From Candidatus Omnitrophota bacterium (lineage in GTDB: Bacteria; Hinthialibacterota; Hinthialibacteria; Hinthialibacterales; JAKPRU01), in assembly GCA_029570205.1 (NCBI GenBank), contig JAKQSI010000109.1:12743-76742 (forward strand): a stretch of 64,000 nucleotides of DNA, read 5' to 3'. The position numbers and the translations under genes were made by a program. The notes under the pieces were generated by a model. The model ran no database searches, was not told the origin of the DNA, and saw only the letters and a list, made by a program, of their open reading frames with translations. Below are positions 1-9,218 of the stretch, piece after piece. Numbering within the stretch: the first letter of the stretch is position 1; each line of letters opens with the position of its first letter.

Positions 1-40
1 ACATCCTGCGCGAAGAACGATTCGAGCATGGTCCGTTCGA

Positions 41-751
41 ATGGTTCTGATCTTATGGACCACCGGAATCATGTTCTTGTGCGGAATCCGGATCGGTGCG
101 CAAGCGGAGGGGACAACGCGCTGGAGCGAATTTTCGCTGGCGCGTTTCTTCGATTCGCCGGTTGTATTCTGGACGGTGATGGGGATTTTTGCAGCGTTTG
201 TGCTGTTTTCCGTCATTGTCGCGATTCGTACCTCCGTGCTGGAAAAACGAGCGGCATCCTGGGCCGGAGAAAAATGTTTGTCGGAGTTGGTGGACGCCTT
301 GACGACGCCGGATGCGATTCATGCATTCGTGCATCTGCGCAAGTTGCGGAGCGAACGTCTTTATTCGAAATTGCTGAAACGGCTCCCCGGGAAAGAGGCG
401 GCGCACCAAGTACAGATTCTGCTGGCGGATTTGCCTGTCGAGAATGATCGAAAGGCGCTTGAGGAAGAATTGCTTTCGGTAAAATTGAATCGCAAGGCGC
501 GCCGAAAACCGTTGGCCCGGCTTTTTGACGAGCGGGATGAAATCCTTCGACGCCTGTTGATGCAGTCGTTAAGGCAGGCCAAGACCGGCGGTCCCGTAAA
601 TGTCTACCTGATCTATCTATTAGAGGATCTGGGAGCGACCGAGGCACGGCCCATACTCGAACGATTACTTGGCACCGGCGAAATCCCATCGACGATTCTT
701 CAGAACGCCTTGCGGCGAATCCCACAAGCCCAGGAAGCCAAAGCGAAATAG
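41..751 (+). CDS. Hypothetical membrane protein, N-terminus possibly cut by the window edge
   Basis: No family recognised. The protein opens with a hydrophobic signal-like stretch (about residues 1-18), has a clear transmembrane segment around residues 40-62, and then about 160 residues of charged, helix-rich sequence with repeated leucines that could be a HEAT-like or coiled helical domain. The reading frame stays open upstream to base 2 with several arginines, so the true start may lie outside the window and the first hydrophobic stretch may be a full signal peptide or anchor. The topology suggests a soluble helical domain tethered to the membrane. The next gene is 240 bases downstream on the same strand. 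Coding status is good; function is unknown. Confidence 0.6.
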   Translation: MVLILWTTGIMFLCGIRIGAQAEGTTRWSEFSLARFFDSPVVFWTVMGIFAAFVLFSVIVAIRTSVLEKRAASWAGEKCLSELVDALTTPDAIHAFVHLRKLRSERLYSKLLKRLPGKEAAHQVQILLADLPVENDRKALEEELLSVKLNRKARRKPLARLFDERDEILRRLLMQSLRQAKTGGPVNVYLIYLLEDLGATEARPILERLLGTGEIPSTILQNALRRIPQAQEAKAK

Positions 752-990
752 CCGGTCGGTTTGAGCTCGATCTCGAATCCATTTTCAGGCAGCGGTTTTC
801 GTGCGCCTGGTGGGTTCGCAATCGGAAGTTTGTATATCCCACCCAGGAAAGTTCGTGGAGGGGCTGGGAAAGCGACCGGATGATCGGGTGGATTTTCAGA
901 TAGGTTGTCGCAGCTTGGGTTGTGGGGATGCTCAGCGTTCCGTATCGGCTGACGATTCCGAGCGAATTACCGGGACAGAAGGATACAACA

Positions 991-1749
991 ATGGAGATTC
1001 TGATAGCCGTTTGTCAAATGTTCTGTATTGACGGAGACCGGGAAGGGAACTACGTACGGATTGAGAATGCGCTTCGGCAGGCACGGGATGCCGGTGCGGA
1101 GATGGCCTGTTTTCCCGAGATGTGCCTGTTGGGGTGGGTGAATCCGGAGGCGTATCAACTCGCCTATCCCATTCCCGGCAAGGACAGTGAACGCCTCGGT
1201 GATTTGTCACGACAGTATGGCATGATGATCGTGGCCGGTCTGGAGGAAAAGGAAAGAGAGTCATTATATGACTCGGCAGTTTTAATCGACCGGGATGGAT
1301 CGCTTCTTCTCAAACATCGGAAAATCAACATACTCACAGAGCTGATGAAACCGCCGTACACACCCGGCAATACCATTCGAGCCGTTGAAACGCGCTATGG
1401 ACGCATCGGGCTGTTGATTTGTGCGGATACCTTCATCGAAGAACACCTGATCCGCATGAAAGCGGAAAAGCCGGACCTGGTAATTGTTCCATACGGTTGG
1501 GCGGCGAAGAAAGACGAATGGCCGGAACACGGCAAGAGCCTTCAGAATACGGTCTGCAAAGCCGCACGCGGGATCGGCGCTCCCGTGGTTGGAGTGAACC
1601 TTACAGGTTCCATCACGCACGGTCCCTGGAGCGGCTACACATACGGAGGGCAAAGCGTTGTTTGCGACACATCCGGAAAGGTCCTGGCGTTGGGGTGCGA
1701 CCGGGATCGGGACATCCTGATCGTTCGGGTTGCGATACCAAAGAAGTAA
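991..1749 (+). CDS. Carbon-nitrogen hydrolase (nitrilase superfamily)
   Basis: This 252-residue protein is a nitrilase-superfamily amidase, which hydrolyses a non-peptide C-N bond in an unknown small amide or nitrile. The Glu-Lys-Cys triad is visible: E43 (in CFPEMCLLG), K111 (in LKHRKINIL) and C144 (in LLICADTF). Length fits a single-domain cytoplasmic family member. I chose the ATG at 991 because an AAGGA ribosome site sits 8 bases upstream and the family N-terminus (EILIAVCQM) begins there; an in-frame start at 922 would add a non-homologous tail. The gene stands alone, convergent with the SGNH gene downstream, so context does not indicate a substrate. Confidence 0.88.
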   Translation: MEILIAVCQMFCIDGDREGNYVRIENALRQARDAGAEMACFPEMCLLGWVNPEAYQLAYPIPGKDSERLGDLSRQYGMMIVAGLEEKERESLYDSAVLIDRDGSLLLKHRKINILTELMKPPYTPGNTIRAVETRYGRIGLLICADTFIEEHLIRMKAEKPDLVIVPYGWAAKKDEWPEHGKSLQNTVCKAARGIGAPVVGVNLTGSITHGPWSGYTYGGQSVVCDTSGKVLALGCDRDRDILIVRVAIPKK

Positions 1750-1770
1750 GTGTTCCTCAAAAGCGTATTT

Positions 1771-2913
1771 CTATCTAACAGGCGGAAAAGGGTTGGCCGC
1801 GAGGATTTCATTCGACAAGATTTGATATCCCTCCGCAAGTGGATGACTTGCATCCGCATAATGCTCGCTTTCAAGAGGCGGTGGGGACAAAAAGGCAATG
1901 TTCCGTTTTCCCAACCAACTCACAGCCTCCGCCCGCAATTTTTCGTATTGCACCCGACTTTCGTCAGTCAGTAGATGTACATTGAAGGGACCGACCAGAA
2001 CAAACAATCGATTTCCACGTTCCAGAAGTATCCGGGTTGCTTTTTCAAATCCCAGCCATTGAATTGAGTCGGACAGCGGCGCCCACTCCATGTTCTGCGG
2101 AGCGATTTTCTTTTGGGTCCATGGAACAGGGTCGGGTCTTGGATCATCCAGAGGATCCCTGGGCTGAGAAAACAGAGAAAAAGGATCGGCGTATGGATTC
2201 TGGATCGTCCAATTCGCAAAATCCATGTTGTCCATACAGGTAATACGGATGTGTGACACCCACGCATAAAAGGGCAGGCTCCGCGTGATAACCACTCCCA
2301 CGCGATGGGAGAAACTCTCTCGATAAGAAGGAATGAAGGGAAAGAACTGGGGGACCAGGTCGGGATGGTTGAACGGAATATCCTTGCGGACCCTCAAGTC
2401 CCGTTCGGGTGAGCTCATCCAAAGAAAATTGCAGTGCAGGATGACGTCTTGGTTGCGAATAGCCGTGCCGTAGTACCGAACAAGGCCGGCAAGCGCGGCT
2501 GGATGCATTCCATTGATCCCCAGATTTACAAATTCCTGCTTGCCCGATTGTTGCATCAGGAATACCGACAGGGTTTCGTTCTGAGGCACGTATTGCCCCC
2601 ACATCACGGAATCCCCCAGAACCAGAACGGCGTTTCGCTTTGCGGCATCCGATGCCAGGCGACTGAACAAGTGGTAGTCGCGACTGTAGGGTTCCGGAAT
2701 GCGGTAATCGGATGAAGGGGTAAAGGTCTCCAATCGTTCAAGAATTACCGGCGGAAGCGCGAATGCCAGCATGAGAACAAACCCTGTCAGCAGCCACTCT
2801 CGGAGAGACAAGCGAATATCGTTCGAACCGTACGGGGTGTCCAGGAAATCCATGCGGTGTTTAACCGTTCCCTGCGGAATCGGCCGGGTATATTCTTTTG
2901 TTTCGCTCATCAA
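1771..2913 (-). CDS. SGNH-like hydrolase / acyltransferase partner, membrane-anchored
   Basis: This 380-residue protein has one N-terminal transmembrane helix (about residues 34-52) followed by an extracytoplasmic SGNH/GDSL-like fold. The nucleophile block is LGDSVMWG and the C-terminal Asp-His block is DASHP. It starts 11 bases after the stop of the MBOAT O-acyltransferase gene, the arrangement seen in alginate- and cellulose-acetylation loci, where an AlgJ/AlgX-like SGNH protein takes an acetyl group delivered across the membrane by the MBOAT protein. The likely role is O-acetylation of an exported polysaccharide; polymer and acyl donor are not shown by the sequence. It could alternatively be an esterase that removes acyl groups. 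Confidence 0.75.
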   Translation of the reverse strand: MMSETKEYTRPIPQGTVKHRMDFLDTPYGSNDIRLSLREWLLTGFVLMLAFALPPVILERLETFTPSSDYRIPEPYSRDYHLFSRLASDAAKRNAVLVLGDSVMWGQYVPQNETLSVFLMQQSGKQEFVNLGINGMHPAALAGLVRYYGTAIRNQDVILHCNFLWMSSPERDLRVRKDIPFNHPDLVPQFFPFIPSYRESFSHRVGVVITRSLPFYAWVSHIRITCMDNMDFANWTIQNPYADPFSLFSQPRDPLDDPRPDPVPWTQKKIAPQNMEWAPLSDSIQWLGFEKATRILLERGNRLFVLVGPFNVHLLTDESRVQYEKLRAEAVSWLGKRNIAFLSPPPLESEHYADASHPLAEGYQILSNEILAANPFPPVR

Positions 2914-2924
2914 CCGGCAACACC

Positions 2925-4301
2925 TCAGAATTGAAAATAGATAAATGCCTGCTCACCGGACGGAGCCGCGACGGCTATATAAACGGTCATCAGGATTACA
3001 AGCGCAATCCTGACGGGTTGCAACTGTATCAGAAAACGATAAGGAGACTCATAGAGAAAGGCGTAAGCCCAAAGCGCTGCAATCATGGCCAGAGCCACCA
3101 GGGGAAAACGCGGATCTCCCATACTCCCGGTAAATATCCGCCGGGTGATGAGAAGCGCATCGTCCAGGTTAGTTGCTCGGAAAAAGATCCATGTAAAGGT
3201 TACAAACAGAAAGATCAACAGTTGCTTGAGAAATTTCGGAACGCGCTCTCGGTAAAAAGCGCTTCGTTCGAAGCGAAGCGTGAACACCCGCCCCAGAGCA
3301 TGAAGCGCTCCCCAGATCACAAATGTCCACCCCGCCCCGTGCCATAAACCCGAAATCAGCATCGTCAGAAGCACATTTCGGTACGTCGCGACGGCGCCCT
3401 TTCGATTTCCCCCCAGCGGAATATAAACGTAATCCTTGAACCAGGTCGACAGACTGATATGCCATCGGTTCCAGAAATCACCCAGGCCCGTGGCCAGATA
3501 GGGATTATTAAAATTGAGCATCAGGCGGTAGCCCATCATTCGCCCGATCCCCCGCGCCATGTCCGTGTAACCGCTGAAATCGAAATAAATCTGCCAGCCG
3601 AACGCAAAGGTCGCCAAGAAAAGCGTCAACCCGGAGTAATTTCCGGGGACGGCATAAATCGGGTCCACATACATGGACAAGTAATCCGCCATAGCCATTT
3701 TCTTGAACAAGCCCACGATAAAGAGAGAAAGGCCGTCGGAGATATCCTGTCGGCAGATTTTCGGTGTGATATGGAATTGGGGGAGAAGATTCCTGGCCCG
3801 CTCAATCGGACCGGCTACCAGTTGGGGAAAGAAGGCAACAAACGTGGCAAACCGGATAAAACTCGGCTCGCGCGGAATCTGCCCACGGTAATAGTCGATG
3901 GCATAACTCATGGACTGGAACGTGTAGAACGAAATCCCCACGGGCAGAAGAACATCCGGTGCAGGCAAGCGGTAACTGAGAGAACAGAATTCAAGAAGCC
4001 GGTTCAGATTATCCGCGACAAATCCCCCATATTTGAAAAAGCCCAACAACAGCAGATTATTGCCGACACCGAGAAAGAGCCACATTCTCTTCCGCTCGCT
4101 CTTCTCCATGCGTTGCACAACCCAGAAATCGAGAAAGGTGGAATACACGATCAGGATCAGGTAAAGCGGGTTCCACCACCCGTAAAACACGTAAGAAGCC
4201 AGAAGCAGCCAGGGAGCTGCAAATCGTGTATTCTTGGTGGCGAGATACACGGGATACACGATCAGAAAGAAGAAGAAAAAGACCCAGGTATGAAACAGCA
4301 T
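2925..4301 (-). CDS. MBOAT family O-acyltransferase (AlgI-like)
   Basis: A polytopic inner-membrane protein of 458 residues with many hydrophobic helices. It has the MBOAT signatures: a 'FPQLVAGPI' loop, the 'DFSGYTDMARG' motif and the catalytic-histidine segment 'LISGLWHGAGWTF'. Length matches AlgI/DltB-type enzymes. The family moves acyl groups from a cytoplasmic donor to an extracytoplasmic polymer or partner. The gene is the third of four on the minus strand (TolB-like, SUMF1-domain lipoprotein, MBOAT, SGNH) with gaps of 6 and 11 bases to its neighbours, so it is probably co-translated with them. The acceptor polymer is not encoded nearby, so the exact substrate is open. Confidence 0.9.
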   Translation of the reverse strand: MLFHTWVFFFFFLIVYPVYLATKNTRFAAPWLLLASYVFYGWWNPLYLILIVYSTFLDFWVVQRMEKSERKRMWLFLGVGNNLLLLGFFKYGGFVADNLNRLLEFCSLSYRLPAPDVLLPVGISFYTFQSMSYAIDYYRGQIPREPSFIRFATFVAFFPQLVAGPIERARNLLPQFHITPKICRQDISDGLSLFIVGLFKKMAMADYLSMYVDPIYAVPGNYSGLTLFLATFAFGWQIYFDFSGYTDMARGIGRMMGYRLMLNFNNPYLATGLGDFWNRWHISLSTWFKDYVYIPLGGNRKGAVATYRNVLLTMLISGLWHGAGWTFVIWGALHALGRVFTLRFERSAFYRERVPKFLKQLLIFLFVTFTWIFFRATNLDDALLITRRIFTGSMGDPRFPLVALAMIAALWAYAFLYESPYRFLIQLQPVRIALVILMTVYIAVAAPSGEQAFIYFQF

Positions 4302-4307
4302 CGGGGA

Positions 4308-5210
4308 TTATTCTCGGTTTACCTGTGAGGCGGATTGGAAACGATTCCGTTCCGCTTCGCTGAGGGAGCGGACACACCGGAATCCATACGTGTCTTTAGC
4401 GAAACAGGCATCCGTGATCCCCGGATCGTCATACGACCGGGCGGTTCCCCGGCAACTCTCCCAGGCGGACGACCACGACCCGCCGCGAAGGACACGGGTG
4501 TTTCCCTCTTCCGGACCGCGCGGATTCTCTTTCGGGCTGGAGGAATAATAGTCCTTCCCGTAGCGATCATTGCACCATTCGGCAACGTTTCCAAATAGAT
4601 CATAGAACCCCCAGCGATTGGCCCTCAGAGAACCGACCGGATGAGTTCGATTATTCGAGTTCTCCGAGAAATAGCCGAATCGAGCAAGCGGGCGCGGATC
4701 CTCTCCGAAATCGAAATAGGACCATCCTCCGGCACGGGCTGCGAATTCCCATTCGGCTTCTGTCGGCAGACGATAGCCGCCCGCATCGAAATTACACTCG
4801 AAAGTCGTCTCATCGTAGCAGGGTTGAAGCCCTTCCTGGATCGATCGCGCATTGCAGTAATCTGCCGCCTCCGACCATCGGACTTGCTCGACCGGATTTT
4901 GCGAGCTTTTAAAGTGGGAGGGATTGGACATCATGAGAGACTCATAGCGTTCCTGAGTCACCTCATACTTGTCCATCAAAAAAGGGCCGACCGTGACTTC
5001 ATGGACGGGCACTTCATCAGGGACACCGGCTTCAATACCCATCTGAAACGTTCCACCGGCGAGGGCGATCATCGGGATACCGGTCTGCGTTGTTACCTCG
5101 CCGAGAACGGGGTTCGAATCCGATGTTCGTTCGCTCTGCCCGCAGGAGAAAGAAAGACACAGAATGAGAATGATCTGAATGGAATCGCGGAGTGATATCT
5201 TATTAGTCAA
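4308..5210 (-). CDS. SUMF1/FGE-domain lipoprotein (formylglycine-generating-enzyme-like)
   Basis: A 300-residue protein with a lipoprotein signal (LSFSC lipobox) and one FGE-sulfatase domain: 'GGTFQMG', 'PVEQVRWSEAADYCN', 'YRLPTEAEWEFAARAG', 'FGNVAEWCND', 'VLRGGSW' and a final 'GFRCV'. In true formylglycine-generating enzymes two cysteines five residues apart follow GGS; here only the first is present (ESCRGTARS) and the second position is Arg, so oxidase activity is doubtful and a non-catalytic or sugar-binding role is likelier. The TTG at 5210 is preferred because it overlaps the upstream gene's TGA as TTGA, has AAAGGCGG upstream and gives a clean signal peptide; a TTG at 5246 is also possible. 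No sulfatase lies in the window. Confidence 0.8.
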   Translation of the reverse strand: MTNKISLRDSIQIILILCLSFSCGQSERTSDSNPVLGEVTTQTGIPMIALAGGTFQMGIEAGVPDEVPVHEVTVGPFLMDKYEVTQERYESLMMSNPSHFKSSQNPVEQVRWSEAADYCNARSIQEGLQPCYDETTFECNFDAGGYRLPTEAEWEFAARAGGWSYFDFGEDPRPLARFGYFSENSNNRTHPVGSLRANRWGFYDLFGNVAEWCNDRYGKDYYSSSPKENPRGPEEGNTRVLRGGSWSSAWESCRGTARSYDDPGITDACFAKDTYGFRCVRSLSEAERNRFQSASQVNRE

Positions 5211-6262
5211 TTTTCGTAACCGCCTTTCGGTGGAGGGATGGTCCAATCGGATTCTTTATTGCTGCTTCCGTCGGTCGTGAGTGGGATGGGGGGAAATTCG
5301 CCGGTAGCCGAGGCGATCCAGATATCCCATTGCGCGCGGACACCGACCAATTCCGCGATCCCACGGTTGGTCCCGGGACCGTTCGCCTGCACCGTTCCAC
5401 CCGGCCCAAGGCTGTATGTAATGTATTTCCCGTCAGGGGACCAGTCCGCATGGTACGTGTGCAGGTCGGGACTGGTAATGGGGGTTGCGATATTCGTAAT
5501 TGCGGGTGCAGCGGAATTCAGGTCGATATCGCCGGTACAGATTTCGGTATCGCTTTTGCCCCAGGTAATTTTCCGACCGTCGGAGGTCAGGTCAGGACGA
5601 CAGCCGTGGATCTGCAAATCGATTACCGTGTCGTTATCGGCCCCCAGCGCAAGAATGGCGTGGCTGAAACCCATCCCGCCATGGACCGTTGCAATCACCC
5701 AGCGTCCGTTGGGAGACAGGCAGGGACAGTACAGGTGTTCGATGGCCGGATTGGGATGCCGGCGATGTTCCTTTGTGCGAAGATCATAAAAGTAGATCCC
5801 CATTGTCACATAATCAAGGACATTAAACTTCTCATACTTGCTTCCAAGATAGACGATGGTTTGGCTATCTGCGCTCCAGCATGGTTGACGCCCGTTTTCG
5901 GCCACTTTGATTCTGCCGGTTCCATCGGCATTCATGTAATACACAGAGCGGATTTTTTTGCCCTCGACCATCTCGTCGCCGACAAAGCAGATTTTTGTTC
6001 CATCGGGAGAAGCCTTGGGATACATCTCATGGGCGTCTGCGGTATTGGTCAGGTTTACTACACCGCTCCCATCGGCGTTGATTCGGAAGATCTCCCAATT
6101 GTTATCGCGGTAGGTTTCGAAGAGGATCCGGTTTGGGTATTCCCGAAGCTGTGCCCTGAAATCGTCGGCCTTATCGGGAAAAGCAGGGAAGCGCGGAATG
6201 AGGAGGAAAAACAGCGGGAGGATGATGAGCGGAAAGGAAGATCGCATTCGGGTCAACTGCAT
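5207..6262 (-). CDS. TolB-like beta-propeller protein (PD40/WD40-like repeats), secreted
   Basis: About 351 residues with an N-terminal signal peptide (MQLTRMRSS followed by a leucine/isoleucine-rich core). The rest carries repeated PD40-type blades such as 'EIFRINADGSG', 'KASPDGTKICFVGD', 'PCWSADSQTIVYLG', 'CLSPNGRWVIA' and 'HADWSPDGKYITYS', as in the TolB C-terminal propeller. A periplasmic or surface binding role is expected; nothing indicates catalysis. The ATG at 6262 was chosen for the signal peptide and an AGAGG site about 10 bases upstream; an in-frame ATG at 6322 would hide the signal. It heads the four-gene minus-strand operon and its stop overlaps the next start (TTGA). It lacks the TolB N-terminal domain, so it is not a Tol-Pal component. 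Confidence 0.78.
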   Translation of the reverse strand: MQLTRMRSSFPLIILPLFFLLIPRFPAFPDKADDFRAQLREYPNRILFETYRDNNWEIFRINADGSGVVNLTNTADAHEMYPKASPDGTKICFVGDEMVEGKKIRSVYYMNADGTGRIKVAENGRQPCWSADSQTIVYLGSKYEKFNVLDYVTMGIYFYDLRTKEHRRHPNPAIEHLYCPCLSPNGRWVIATVHGGMGFSHAILALGADNDTVIDLQIHGCRPDLTSDGRKITWGKSDTEICTGDIDLNSAAPAITNIATPITSPDLHTYHADWSPDGKYITYSLGPGGTVQANGPGTNRGIAELVGVRAQWDIWIASATGEFPPIPLTTDGSSNKESDWTIPPPKGGYEN

Positions 6263-6656
6263 CTTGGGAGCCTCTGGAGTCAGGTCTTCGCAAACAAGGA
6301 GGATCGTGGATCGCCGCCACAATGCAAAATGATCTCATGCGGTAAAAGGTTCTTCAAGTTCAGCTTGGGAACGAACGGGATCGGCCCCCGGTTTTCCGGC
6401 GCAGCATCGTCCTTTCTGTATACTCAGGTCCATCCGTAATTCCTGCGGATTTGGCATGGGATGAGCGGACCGCCACCCGGCTGGAGTCGGATAGTTTCCG
6501 GCCGGCCTGTGTCGGACAATTATGGGGATTTTGGGCGTACAGCGCCTCCAGGTTCCGTTCAAAGAATCGGCTCGCGTATTCGTGAATAGAGACCCGGTTC
6601 GGGTCAGGTTCTCAATCCGACAGGACCCTCTTGACCGACCCTCTCAGGCTTATCGC
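6263..6656. other. Intergenic region between divergent genes
   Basis: No convincing gene, RNA or repeat was found here. It must hold the promoter for the leftward TolB-like operon, but no clear -35/-10 pair could be picked out for that direction. Confidence 0.4.
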
Positions 6657-6685
6657 TTGACTTTTTAACAAGAACCGGATACGTT
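6657..6685 (+). promoter_or_regulatory. Possible sigma70 promoter for the parvulin-type gene
   Basis: TTGACT at 6657-6662 is followed by a 17-base spacer and TACGTT at 6680-6685. The -35 matches consensus at 5 of 6 positions; the -10 is weak. It lies about 110 bases before the start codon of the rightward foldase gene. Confidence 0.35.
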
Positions 6686-6798
6686 GTAAAACAACCTCAC
6701 AACGCGTCCACTTCTTCTATCTCACAATCCGGTCTGATAAATGAAGCGGTGCGGTTCTGGGGGCAAGATCATTTATCCCCCACAAGGAGAATCCGTCC

Positions 6799-7884
6799 AT
6801 GCAACACTCTGCACCGATATTCTTGCTGTTTACAATCTTCCTGACGTCCATAACATGCCCATTCGGGCTGCTTGCCGCAGAGGATTCCGCAGCTTCCTCG
6901 GACCCGGCGAAAAAGGTTATTGCCAAGGTGGATGGGACCGAGATTACCGAGGCCATGCTGTTGCACGAGATCGACCAGATGGCTGCTTACATGGCTCGCC
7001 GGATTCCTCCCGCCCAGCTGGCTCAGAAAGAGCGTTATTTTTTTGACAATGCCTTGGAACGGTGCATTGTCCTGAGCCTGCTGACGAGTACCGCTGCCAA
7101 AGAGGGTATCCAGATATCGGATGCGGAGCTGGAGGAGAAGATTCAAGAGATCAAAAAACAATTCCCCGACGAGGAGCAGTTCCAGGCAGCTCTCCGATCG
7201 CAGAAAATAGACGAGAAAACTTTCCGGGACCGGATCCGAACCAGCCTGTTGCACGAGAAACTTCTTGACGCGAATGTAAAGAAAGCCGAACTGCCTTCGG
7301 ATGCCTCCGCCGAGGAGTTCTACGAAAAGAATCCACAGTTCTTCAACGTGCCGGAGAAATGCAGGGCCAGTCACATTCTGCTGACGATTCCTGAAGGCGC
7401 CACGGATGAACAGAAACAGGCCATTAAGGATAAGTTGATTGCCACCACGAAGGACATTGAGGAGAAGAAGATTACCTTCGAAGATGCGGCCAGGCAAATG
7501 TCGGACGACAAAGGCAGCGCAGTCCAGGGTGGTGATCTGGGGTATTTCCAGCGGGAGCAGATGGTCAAACCGTTTGCCGATGCCGCCTTTTCGACACCCG
7601 CGGGCCAGATGAGCGATATCGTCGAGAGCCAATTTGGATACCATCTGATCCTCGTGGCGGATCACAAGGACGCATCGAAGATTTCCTACGATGAAGTGAA
7701 AGACAAGATTAAAGGCCTTCTAAAAGAGCGGAATCAAGTGGATGCTGTGAACGCTTACTTTGAGTCTCTCAAGAAAAAGGCCAAGATCGAACAACTGGTT
7801 TCCAAAGAGGAATGGGATGCGGCGCATCCGCCTCTGTCCCGGGAACAGGTTGTGCCGGAGCTGCTGGAGCCGGAACAAAAATAG
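6799..7884 (+). CDS. SurA/PrsA-like peptidylprolyl isomerase (parvulin)
   Basis: A 361-residue exported foldase. Residues 1-27 form a signal peptide ending near LLAAED. A SurA-type N-terminal helical domain follows (about residues 40-185), then one parvulin domain (about 190-285) with the usual 'ASHILL', 'FEDAARQMSDD', 'GGDLGYF' and 'GYHLILV' blocks, and a charged C-terminal helix. The family isomerises prolyl bonds and chaperones exported proteins in the periplasm. AAGGAGA lies 9 bases before the ATG. The gene is probably transcribed alone, with the aminotransferase 124 bases downstream. One parvulin domain rather than SurA's two fits many non-proteobacterial homologues. Confidence 0.9.
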   Translation: MQHSAPIFLLFTIFLTSITCPFGLLAAEDSAASSDPAKKVIAKVDGTEITEAMLLHEIDQMAAYMARRIPPAQLAQKERYFFDNALERCIVLSLLTSTAAKEGIQISDAELEEKIQEIKKQFPDEEQFQAALRSQKIDEKTFRDRIRTSLLHEKLLDANVKKAELPSDASAEEFYEKNPQFFNVPEKCRASHILLTIPEGATDEQKQAIKDKLIATTKDIEEKKITFEDAARQMSDDKGSAVQGGDLGYFQREQMVKPFADAAFSTPAGQMSDIVESQFGYHLILVADHKDASKISYDEVKDKIKGLLKERNQVDAVNAYFESLKKKAKIEQLVSKEEWDAAHPPLSREQVVPELLEPEQK

Positions 7885-8008
7885 TCTCGAGTTCGATTGC
7901 GGGTCGGAGAGAAGCCGAATGTTGCTTCCCTCACGGAAACGTTATATTCTTTTTCTCTATTGAGCGCAATTCCGTCGCTCGTGATCTCGGAACATAGAGG
8001 AGACCCAC

Positions 8009-9214
8009 ATGATTGACGCAACACGAAGGAAAGAGATCCTGAAGCAGGGAAAGCCCAATCCTCCGTGGAGAGGGGAACCGCTTCTGGGCAGCATATACGG
8101 CGAAGAGGAAGTGGAGGCGGCGGTCAGCGCCATCCGCATCGCGATGGATGTCAGTGTCGGGTTCGGATTTTCGGCCCAGCACATTGTCGATTTCGAGAAA
8201 GCCTTTGCCCAGTATGTCGGGACAAAACACGCGGTGGCAATTAACAGCGCCGGTCCGGGTCTCGACATGGTCATGCGGTACTTGAAACTTCAGCCGGATG
8301 AGGAAGTGATTGTCCCGGCGATCAATTTTATGGCCGCGCCACTGGCGGTAATGGGAGTCGGCGCGAAGATTGTCTGGGGAGAAATCAACCCGCGTACTTT
8401 TCAGCTGGACCCGAACGATGTGGAAAAGAAAATCACGCCCAAGACACGGGCAATTTTTCCGGTTCACATGAACGGCTTGTCCGCTCCCATGGATGATTTT
8501 CTGGAGCTCGCAAGGAGATATCCGCATGAAAAGCACGGACCTTTGATGGTTGTCGGCGACTGCGCTCGAGCGTGCGGCGGCGGATATCGAGGCACAAAAA
8601 TCGGCAAAAAGGGAGATGTGAATATCTTTTCCCTTCACACTATGAAAAACATTACCACCCTGGGCGAGGGCGGCATGATTACCACGGATAATGACGATAT
8701 CGAGCGGTACTGCCGCTCCGTGCGATTTTACGGTACGGAAACGGAAGACTGGGGAACCTCTAATGTGATAACCAGTGTCCAGGCGGCGGTCGGCTCGGTT
8801 CAGCTGAAGAAACTGGACGGGCTTATCGCGGCGCGGCGCAGGGTGGCGCATCGGCGTCATGAACTGCTGGACGGAGTTCCGGAGATCACGCTGCCGTTTG
8901 AGCCGGATGACTGTGAGCATAGTTTTTATCTCTATACCTGCCTAGTGTGCAAAGAATGGGCGGGAGAGAAACGGGACATGCTCATCAAAATGATGAACGA
9001 GGAATTCGGGGCCGGATGTGTGGTCGCGAATCCACCGGTGTATGAAATCCGAAAACTCGTTCGCGAATATACTGCCGGGCAGTCTTTACCGCTGTCGGAG
9101 TCCATCGGCAAGCGCCTGTTTTGCGTCTCGCTTCATCCGATCATGACGGAAGAAGACAACGAGTACATTGCTGCGAGTTTGATTGAATGTGTGGAACGGT
9201 TAAAGAAGATGTAG
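8009..9214 (+). CDS. DegT/DnrJ/EryC1/StrS family PLP-dependent aminotransferase
   Basis: A 401-residue fold-type-I PLP enzyme of the sugar-aminotransferase superfamily. Visible features are the N-terminal block ending in 'GTKHAVAINSAGPGLDM', the cofactor Asp/His region 'PVHMNG' and 'VVGDCARACGG', and the Schiff-base lysine in 'SLHTMKNITTLGEGG'. Members aminate keto-sugars for surface glycans or act in secondary metabolism. The start has AGGAG nine bases upstream. The 3' end is followed at once by a perfect 15-bp hairpin. No other aminosugar gene lies next to it, but rmlB/rfbA elsewhere in the window show that nucleotide-sugar chemistry occurs in this organism. The precise substrate cannot be read from the sequence. 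Confidence 0.88.
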   Translation: MIDATRRKEILKQGKPNPPWRGEPLLGSIYGEEEVEAAVSAIRIAMDVSVGFGFSAQHIVDFEKAFAQYVGTKHAVAINSAGPGLDMVMRYLKLQPDEEVIVPAINFMAAPLAVMGVGAKIVWGEINPRTFQLDPNDVEKKITPKTRAIFPVHMNGLSAPMDDFLELARRYPHEKHGPLMVVGDCARACGGGYRGTKIGKKGDVNIFSLHTMKNITTLGEGGMITTDNDDIERYCRSVRFYGTETEDWGTSNVITSVQAAVGSVQLKKLDGLIAARRRVAHRRHELLDGVPEITLPFEPDDCEHSFYLYTCLVCKEWAGEKRDMLIKMMNEEFGAGCVVANPPVYEIRKLVREYTAGQSLPLSESIGKRLFCVSLHPIMTEEDNEYIAASLIECVERLKKM

Positions 9215-9218
9215 TCAT

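Noticed and set aside
5107-5125. GGTTCGAATCC motif resembling a tRNA T-loop
   Set aside because: It lies inside the SUMF1-domain gene. The flanking bases do not pair as a T-stem, and no anticodon or acceptor stem can be drawn. Similar motifs near 27475 and 28135 were rejected for the same reason.
4308-5210. True formylglycine-generating enzyme
   Set aside because: The second catalytic Cys is replaced by Arg and no sulfatase lies near; only the fold is supported.
5330-6439. Plus-strand open frame of 369 codons
   Set aside because: Antisense to the TolB-like gene; its composition mirrors that gene and it has no recognisable domain or ribosome site.
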